Positions 13,804 to 17,784 of a stretch of DNA of 17,784 nucleotides are shown here, in pieces. The DNA is from Christensenella sp. UBA1750 (GTDB taxonomy: Bacteria; Bacillota; Clostridia; Christensenellales; UBA1750): assembly GCA_002315655.1 (NCBI GenBank), contig DCHO01000054.1, positions 6,266-24,049 of the forward strand, given 5' to 3'. The notes beneath the pieces are model-generated. The model was given only the letters and a program-made list of their open reading frames with translations, was not told where the DNA came from and did no database searches. Each line of letters starts with the position of its first letter. Within the stretch, counting starts at the first letter, position 1. A program made the translations under genes and the position numbers.

Positions 13804-15251
13804 ATTACCGTGTGATTTTGCGCGTGCTGGGTGCGCTGCTCCTGCTGGAAGCGCTCTGTATGCTGCCCGCCTTTGCCATTGCGGAAATTTATCGGGATGG
13901 TGACGGTATGGCTCTGCTGCTCTCCGCCGGCATCACCGGCGCCTGCGGGTTGCCGCTTTGGCAGCTCTCCAAGCCGAAAAAGCAGGATTTGCGGGCAAAA
14001 GAGGGCTTTTTCATTGTCGCGCTTGTGTGGGTCGTGCTCTCCCTGTTCGGGGCGCTGCCTTTTGTCTTTTCCAGGGTGCTGCCCAACTACATGGACGCGC
14101 TCTTTGAAACGGTCTCGGGCTTCACCACCACCGGCGCAACCACCCTTGTGGACTTTGACTCCGCGCCCCACGGCATTCTCTTCTGGCGCTCCTTCACCCA
14201 CTGGATCGGCGGCATGGGCGTGCTGGTGCTGACACTGGCGCTGCTGCCCCAGCTCATCGGGCGAGCTTCCTTTCTGATGAAGGCGGAATCCCCCGGCCCC
14301 GAGTTTTCCAAGATTCTTCCCAAAACGGGCAATACCGCCAAGGTTCTCTACCTGATTTACGGCGTTTTGTCTCTTGCCGAATTTGTCCTTCTTCTCTTTG
14401 CCGGGCTTTCCCCTTATGATGCCGCCATTCACACCATGGGCACGGCGGGCACAGGCGGTTTCTCCAACTATGCCCTGTCCGTCGGTGCATTCGACAGCGT
14501 TTGGGTCGATGCCATCATCACCTTCTTCATGGTGGTTTTCGGCATCAACTTTGCTCTGTTTTATCGCTCCATCACCGGCGGCATCAGGGAAGCCCTGCAC
14601 AGTGAAGAGCTCAAATGGTTCCTGCGCATCTTTGTGGCTGCGGTGGTTCTGCTCACCGTCATCCTGACGGGTTATTACGGCAATGTCTTTACCGCCCTGC
14701 GTCACGGTTCCTTCCAGGCGGCCTCCATCATTTCCACCACGGGTTATGCCACGACGGACTTTAACCTCTGGCCTGTGGCGGCGAAAATGATCCTGTTCCT
14801 GCTGATGTTCGTAGGTTCCTGCGCGGGTTCCACCGCCGGCGGCATGAAGGTTGTGCGCGTGGTGCTGCTGTTCAAACTGGCACTGCGGGAAATCCATTTA
14901 ACCATTCACCCCCGCAAGGTTGAGGCCATTCGCTTTGAAGGGCGTGTGGTCGATAAGGAGAAAAATCGGCAGATCACGCTGTTCTTCTTCATTTACATCG
15001 CCTGCATCCTGGTTGGTTCCTTCCTGCTGTCACTGGAAGGACAGTACGGGCTTGAGGAAAATATCACCGCCGCTCTCACCTGTGTGAGCAACGTAGGCCC
15101 CGGTTTAGGCGCCATCGGCCCCGCCGGTTCCTTTGCAGACTACGGAATGTTCTCCAAATTCGTCATGGTGGTGCTCATGCTCTGCGGCAGATTGGAGCTG
15201 TTCCCCATCTTGGTTCTGTTCCACCCCGATATCTGGAAGAGAGGCAACTAA
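13800..15251 (+). CDS. trkH: TrkH-family potassium transporter subunit
   Basis: A 483-residue inner membrane protein, the channel-like potassium translocating subunit of the Trk system. It contains four helix-pore-helix repeats with recognisable filter loops: SGFTTTGATT (106-115), MGTAGTGGFSN (213-223), ISTTGYATTD (311-320) and SNVGPGLGAIGP (430-441). The segment GSCAGSTAGGMK (339-350) matches the gating loop of TrkH/KtrB. Its length is that of TrkH; KtrB proteins are usually somewhat shorter. The ATG overlaps the trkA stop (ATGA), ensuring matched expression of transporter and gating ring. The family is firm; ion specificity for potassium follows from the Gly in each filter loop. Confidence 0.96.
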   Translation: MNYRVILRVLGALLLLEALCMLPAFAIAEIYRDGDGMALLLSAGITGACGLPLWQLSKPKKQDLRAKEGFFIVALVWVVLSLFGALPFVFSRVLPNYMDALFETVSGFTTTGATTLVDFDSAPHGILFWRSFTHWIGGMGVLVLTLALLPQLIGRASFLMKAESPGPEFSKILPKTGNTAKVLYLIYGVLSLAEFVLLLFAGLSPYDAAIHTMGTAGTGGFSNYALSVGAFDSVWVDAIITFFMVVFGINFALFYRSITGGIREALHSEELKWFLRIFVAAVVLLTVILTGYYGNVFTALRHGSFQAASIISTTGYATTDFNLWPVAAKMILFLLMFVGSCAGSTAGGMKVVRVVLLFKLALREIHLTIHPRKVEAIRFEGRVVDKEKNRQITLFFFIYIACILVGSFLLSLEGQYGLEENITAALTCVSNVGPGLGAIGPAGSFADYGMFSKFVMVVLMLCGRLELFPILVLFHPDIWKRGN

Positions 15252-15252
15252 G

Positions 15253-15729
15253 ATGAACATCAAATTGTGTGAAAGAACCCGGGACACCGTTGTCTCTTCT
15301 TATGAGAAATACAGACAGCCGGAAATCACAAGAACTCTGCCGATGCGGGATTTGTCCCTTGAAGAAACGCTCGCACAATTTGAACGCACTTCTCTCCCCG
15401 ATTCCGCAAGCTGCGGAAAAACGCTCTGGGCGAACGGGCACTATGTCGGTGATCTATGGATTTATAGCATCAATACAAACGAGACCCCCAATGCCATGTT
15501 GAGCTTCTGCATCTTCGAGACAGAGTTCTGGGGCAAAGGCATCATGTCGCAGGCAGTTGCGCTGTTTTTACCGGAATGTGTCACACGCTATTCTCTTTCC
15601 TCCATCGGTGCCTTCGTTTACGCCGACAATCTCCCCTCCGTCAAGGTCTTGCAGAAAAACGGTTTTGTCATACGGGAAGAATTGGTTGAGGACGGAAGAG
15701 TCTCTGTTTATCTGGAAAAAAGCATATAG
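15253..15729 (+). CDS. GNAT family N-acetyltransferase (RimJ/RimL-like)
   Basis: A 158-residue acetyltransferase of the GNAT superfamily, which moves an acetyl group from acetyl-CoA to an amine. The acetyl-CoA binding motif A is FWGKGIMSQAV (92-102), and motif B is NLPSVKVLQKNGFVIRE (126-142), the pattern of RimJ/RimL-type and ribosomal or small-molecule acetyltransferases. The N-terminal 60 residues are unusual and somewhat short. The ATG at 15253 lies 1 nt after the trkH stop, with GAGAGG inside the end of trkH, so it is co-transcribed with the potassium genes; a functional link to potassium uptake is not evident. It ends just before the bidirectional terminator. Substrate unknown. Confidence 0.85.
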   Translation: MNIKLCERTRDTVVSSYEKYRQPEITRTLPMRDLSLEETLAQFERTSLPDSASCGKTLWANGHYVGDLWIYSINTNETPNAMLSFCIFETEFWGKGIMSQAVALFLPECVTRYSLSSIGAFVYADNLPSVKVLQKNGFVIREELVEDGRVSVYLEKSI

Positions 15730-15730
15730 A

Positions 15731-15771
15731 AAAGCACAGACTCCACAAAAACGGAATCTGTGCTTTCATTT
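15731..15771. terminator. Bidirectional intrinsic terminator between convergent operons
   Basis: A stem AAAGCACAGA (15731-15740) pairs with TCTGTGCTTT (15757-15766), extended by TCC/GGA after one mismatch, with an 8-nt loop. On the plus strand it is followed by CATTTTT, and on the minus strand by CTAT after its own terminal TTTT. It lies in the 50-bp gap between the acetyltransferase (plus) and the dehydrogenase (minus) and can stop both. Confidence 0.85.
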
Positions 15772-15779
15772 TTATCACA

Positions 15780-16649
15780 TTACAGGTCGTGCTTTTCGAT
15801 GACCTTCAGAATTGCCTGGGTACCCAAGTCGTTTCCGCCGATGGCCGCCAAGTCGTTGTACTTATCAAAGACCATCCGCAGTACATCCAGCGAAAGGTCG
15901 CGGGCATCGGCCTCTTCCAGCGCAATGCCCATGTCCTTGATGAAGTGCTTGACGTAGAAGCCGGGAGCGAAGTTGCCGTCGATCATCTTCTGTCCGTTGT
16001 TGGTGAGCTGCCAGGAGCCTGCTGCGCCGGTGGAGACGGCGTTGAACATATCCTGCGGATTCAGCCCACAGGCCTTGCAGTAGGCCACGGCCTCAGCCAC
16101 CGCCGCCACGCAGCCGGAAATGGCGATCTGGTTTGCCATCTTGGTGTGCTGCCCGTTGCCCACACCGCCCTGATAGCGGATGTTGGTGCCCATGGCTTCA
16201 AAAACGGGAACCATTTTGTCAAAAGCGTCCTTATCGCCGCCCACCATGATGGCCAGTGTGCCCTTCTGTGCGCCCACGTCGCCGCCGGAAACGGGTGCGT
16301 CCAACGCCTGCAAGCCCTTCTGCTTGGCTTCTTCATAGATGCGCTGGGAGAGCTTGGGCGAGGTCGTGGTCATGTCAATGAGGATGCAGTTCGGCGCGGC
16401 GTTGGCGATGATGCCGCCTTCCCCGAAATAGACCTCCTCCACATCCTTGGGATAGCCCACGATGGTAATCACCGCATCTCTATTTTTTGCGGCTTCGGCA
16501 ACGGAATCGCACCACTTGGCACCCGCCGCAATGATGGGCTCCGCCTTTGCCTTGGTTCTGGTGTAGATGGACACCTCATGCCCTTTTTTCATCAGGTTCA
16601 GCACCATGGGGCCGCCCATCACGCCAATGCCTATAAATCCGATATTCAT
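15780..16649 (-). CDS. NAD(P)-dependent 3-hydroxyisobutyrate dehydrogenase-type reductase
   Basis: A 289-residue cytoplasmic beta-hydroxyacid dehydrogenase of the family that includes 3-hydroxyisobutyrate dehydrogenase and tartronate semialdehyde reductase (GarR/GlxR). The dinucleotide fold motif GIGVMG is at 7-12, with Arg31 of TRTKAK after strand 2, which favours NADP(H) over NAD(H). The substrate loop DAPVSGGDVGA is at 117-127. The catalytic Lys170 lies in GNGQHTKMANQ, with Asn173, and a second substrate-side Lys at 234 or 238. The length is standard. AGGAGG stands before ATG 16649, and the gene follows the isomerase gene by 27 nt. In an operon with a sugar isomerase and a Gfo/Idh oxidoreductase, reduction of tartronate or another semialdehyde is more likely than valine breakdown, but this is inference. 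Confidence 0.9.
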   Translation of the reverse strand: MNIGFIGIGVMGGPMVLNLMKKGHEVSIYTRTKAKAEPIIAAGAKWCDSVAEAAKNRDAVITIVGYPKDVEEVYFGEGGIIANAAPNCILIDMTTTSPKLSQRIYEEAKQKGLQALDAPVSGGDVGAQKGTLAIMVGGDKDAFDKMVPVFEAMGTNIRYQGGVGNGQHTKMANQIAISGCVAAVAEAVAYCKACGLNPQDMFNAVSTGAAGSWQLTNNGQKMIDGNFAPGFYVKHFIKDMGIALEEADARDLSLDVLRMVFDKYNDLAAIGGNDLGTQAILKVIEKHDL

Positions 16650-16676
16650 GGAATTTATCCTCCTAAAACTCTTTCC

Positions 16677-17507
16677 TTACAGTCCCAGCACGTCGCGGAT
16701 GTAGATGCGGGAGACCTCTGCGGAGTGGAAGTTGCACACCTCGGGTCTGTCCAGTTCCACGCAAAGCACGCCGTCATAGCCCACTTCTTCCAGTGCGGCC
16801 TTGACCTCGGGGAAGTTGACCGTGCCGTGTCCAAGTGCGCGGAAGGTCGCCATCTTGGCTCTCTTTTCGGCCTTGGAAAGCGCGAATGTGTCCACGTCCT
16901 TTAAGTGCATGAACTGAACCCGCTTTCCTAACTTTTTGATGAGCTTTGCAGGGTCGATGCCGGCCAAGGTCGTATGGGCGGTGTCGATGCAGAAAGACAC
17001 ATTTTCGGGGTCGGTGTGTTCGGCCATATAGTCAATGTCGCTTTCATTGAACACAACGGTGCCGTAATGCGGGTGGAAGCACAATGTCACGCCCAGCGTC
17101 TTTGCGTATGCGCCGACCTCGTTTGCGATGCGGCACATGGGGTCAAGATAGGCGGGGTTGGTGGGGCGTTCCGGCTCGTCGCCGTCCGGGAAGCCGCCGT
17201 TCTGGCAGTTGAACCACTTACCGCCGATGGCCGCCAAGAACTCAACCTGCTTTTTCGCGTTGTCGATCTCCTTCTGCTCGTCATAGCCGAAATGACCGTA
17301 AAGGTTGCATAGGTTCACACCGTAAGCCTTGGTCATGTCCACAAGCTCCTGCGGATCGGGGAAAAAGTCCTTGATAAAGGCGAAGTTCTCCACATAGTCA
17401 TAGCCCAAGAACTTGCACTCGCGGAAGGACTGCTCCAACTGCTTTTTCGCGGTCTCGGGGTCGCGGCTCTGAATCCACGTCCAGCCGGTGTAGCATACTT
17501 TCATCAT
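16677..17507 (-). CDS. Sugar phosphate isomerase/epimerase (xylose isomerase-like TIM barrel)
   Basis: A 276-residue TIM-barrel protein of the AP endonuclease 2/xylose isomerase-like family, which covers hydroxypyruvate isomerase, ketose 3-epimerases, IolE/IolI and similar enzymes. Likely metal ligands appear at the ends of strands: Glu40 (DYVENFAF), His145/His147 (CFHPHYGT), Asp175 and His178 (CIDTAHT), His201 (MHLKD) and Glu251 (CVELD). The ATG at 17507 is selected because GGAGG lies 8 nt before it; a second ATG follows immediately, and an in-frame TTG at 17522 falls beside the ribosome site and is unlikely. It follows the oxidoreductase gene by 22 nt and precedes the reductase by 27 nt. 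The exact reaction is open; its neighbours point to catabolism of an inositol, uncommon sugar or sugar acid. Confidence 0.88.
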   Translation of the reverse strand: MMKVCYTGWTWIQSRDPETAKKQLEQSFRECKFLGYDYVENFAFIKDFFPDPQELVDMTKAYGVNLCNLYGHFGYDEQKEIDNAKKQVEFLAAIGGKWFNCQNGGFPDGDEPERPTNPAYLDPMCRIANEVGAYAKTLGVTLCFHPHYGTVVFNESDIDYMAEHTDPENVSFCIDTAHTTLAGIDPAKLIKKLGKRVQFMHLKDVDTFALSKAEKRAKMATFRALGHGTVNFPEVKAALEEVGYDGVLCVELDRPEVCNFHSAEVSRIYIRDVLGL

Positions 17508-17529
17508 GTTCTGTTCCTCCAAAATTCTT

Positions 17530-17784
17530 TTAGTCTAAGATGCCGTGCATGGGGTTGTTGCACATAGGGTTCGTGCGCGTGTATTTTGTGGTCATCTCGT
17601 ACATCTTCCCGGAAGCGGAAGACTTGGAGAAGGCAGTGAGAATCTCTAAAACGTGTAACTGCTGCTGATAGTTGGCGCGCCAGTCGCGTTGCTCCTCGAT
17701 GGCCTTGCACATATCCGCAAGCCCTAAGGCGCGGGAGTTCTCGCGGTAGTCAAACATCAGCGGGATTTCCTTGAAATGCACATA
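17530..17784 (-). CDS. Gfo/Idh/MocA family oxidoreductase, C-terminal part only
   Basis: Only the last 84 residues are present; the gene enters from the right edge. The segment ENSRALGLADMCKAIEEQRD and then RANYQQQLHVLEIL match the C-terminal helix of Gfo/Idh/MocA dehydrogenases, where an Arg-Ala pair and HVLE are nearly invariant. These enzymes are NAD(P)-dependent sugar or cyclitol dehydrogenases. The tail after this helix (about 30 residues, ending in MHGILD) is longer than in most members. Its stop lies 22 nt before the isomerase start, so it leads the three-gene operon seen here. The N-terminal Rossmann domain that would refine the assignment is outside the window. Confidence 0.83.
   Translation of the reverse strand, partial: YVHFKEIPLMFDYRENSRALGLADMCKAIEEQRDWRANYQQQLHVLEILTAFSKSSASGKMYEMTTKYTRTNPMCNNPMHGILD

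Noticed and set aside
13794..14897. Long open frame on the minus strand opposite trkH
   Set aside because: It lies antisense to a clear TrkH, is low in hydrophobic core pattern and rich in Gly, His, Gln and Lys as expected from the reverse of membrane codons; no ribosome site or family resemblance.
15789..16904. Long plus-strand open frame across the reductase and isomerase genes
   Set aside because: It is the complement of two well-supported genes and spans their junction; its composition (His, Val, Gly, Asp) is typical of a mirror frame.
1..17784. CRISPR arrays, tRNA genes, insertion sequences, phage or defence genes
   Set aside because: No regularly spaced repeats, cloverleaf sequences, transposase or integrase motifs, or known defence domains were seen on either strand.

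Overview
The window reads as chromosomal DNA of a moderate-GC member of the Clostridia (Bacillota), probably a gut-type anaerobe. The evidence is strong AGGAGG-type ribosome binding sites, a four-cysteine UvrC, a ROK glucokinase, a SEDS/class B PBP pair with an FHA protein, and tightly packed operons with several ATGA start/stop overlaps. The exact family or genus cannot be read from this sequence. There are 16 genes, two of them cut by the window edges, and one broken gene. I see no tRNA, rRNA, CRISPR array, insertion sequence, phage gene or defence island.

Left part (1-3670). A peptidase U32-family gene runs off the left edge (minus strand) and has its own promoter just beyond the terminator of the next unit. 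That unit is a two-gene minus-strand operon: a Cof-type HAD-IIB phosphatase followed by a ROK-family glucokinase. Divergent from it, on the plus strand, is a ZIP-family metal transporter. Its TTGACA/TATGCT promoter carries an inverted repeat over the -10, and it ends in a clear intrinsic terminator.

Centre (3689-12207, minus strand). This is one long tightly spaced operon, read from right to left: membrane-anchored FHA protein, FtsW/RodA-type SEDS glycosyltransferase, class B penicillin-binding protein, MoxR AAA+ ATPase, DUF58 protein, multi-pass membrane protein with a DUF4129-like tail, UvrC, and a 5'-truncated, frameshifted acetyltransferase remnant. It joins a septal or lateral wall synthase (SEDS plus PBP) to a MoxR/DUF58/DUF4129 module, with the DNA repair gene uvrC at the end. 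No Ser/Thr kinase is present beside the FHA gene.

Right part (12217-17784). From a shared 228-bp divergent control region the potassium uptake genes trkA and trkH run rightward, with a GNAT acetyltransferase attached 1 nt after trkH. A bidirectional terminator separates these from a convergent minus-strand operon. In transcription order that operon is a Gfo/Idh/MocA oxidoreductase (cut by the right edge), a TIM-barrel sugar isomerase/epimerase and a 3-hydroxyisobutyrate-dehydrogenase-type reductase. This is a plausible sugar, sugar-acid or polyol catabolic set of unknown substrate.

Most of the window is ordinary housekeeping and accessory metabolism. The most notable points are the composition of the central envelope operon, the loss of the canonical phosphothreonine-binding residues in its FHA domain, the acetyltransferase remnant joined to uvrC by an ATGA overlap, and palindromes at the ZIP transporter promoter. 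I did not find convincing evidence of a wholly new system.
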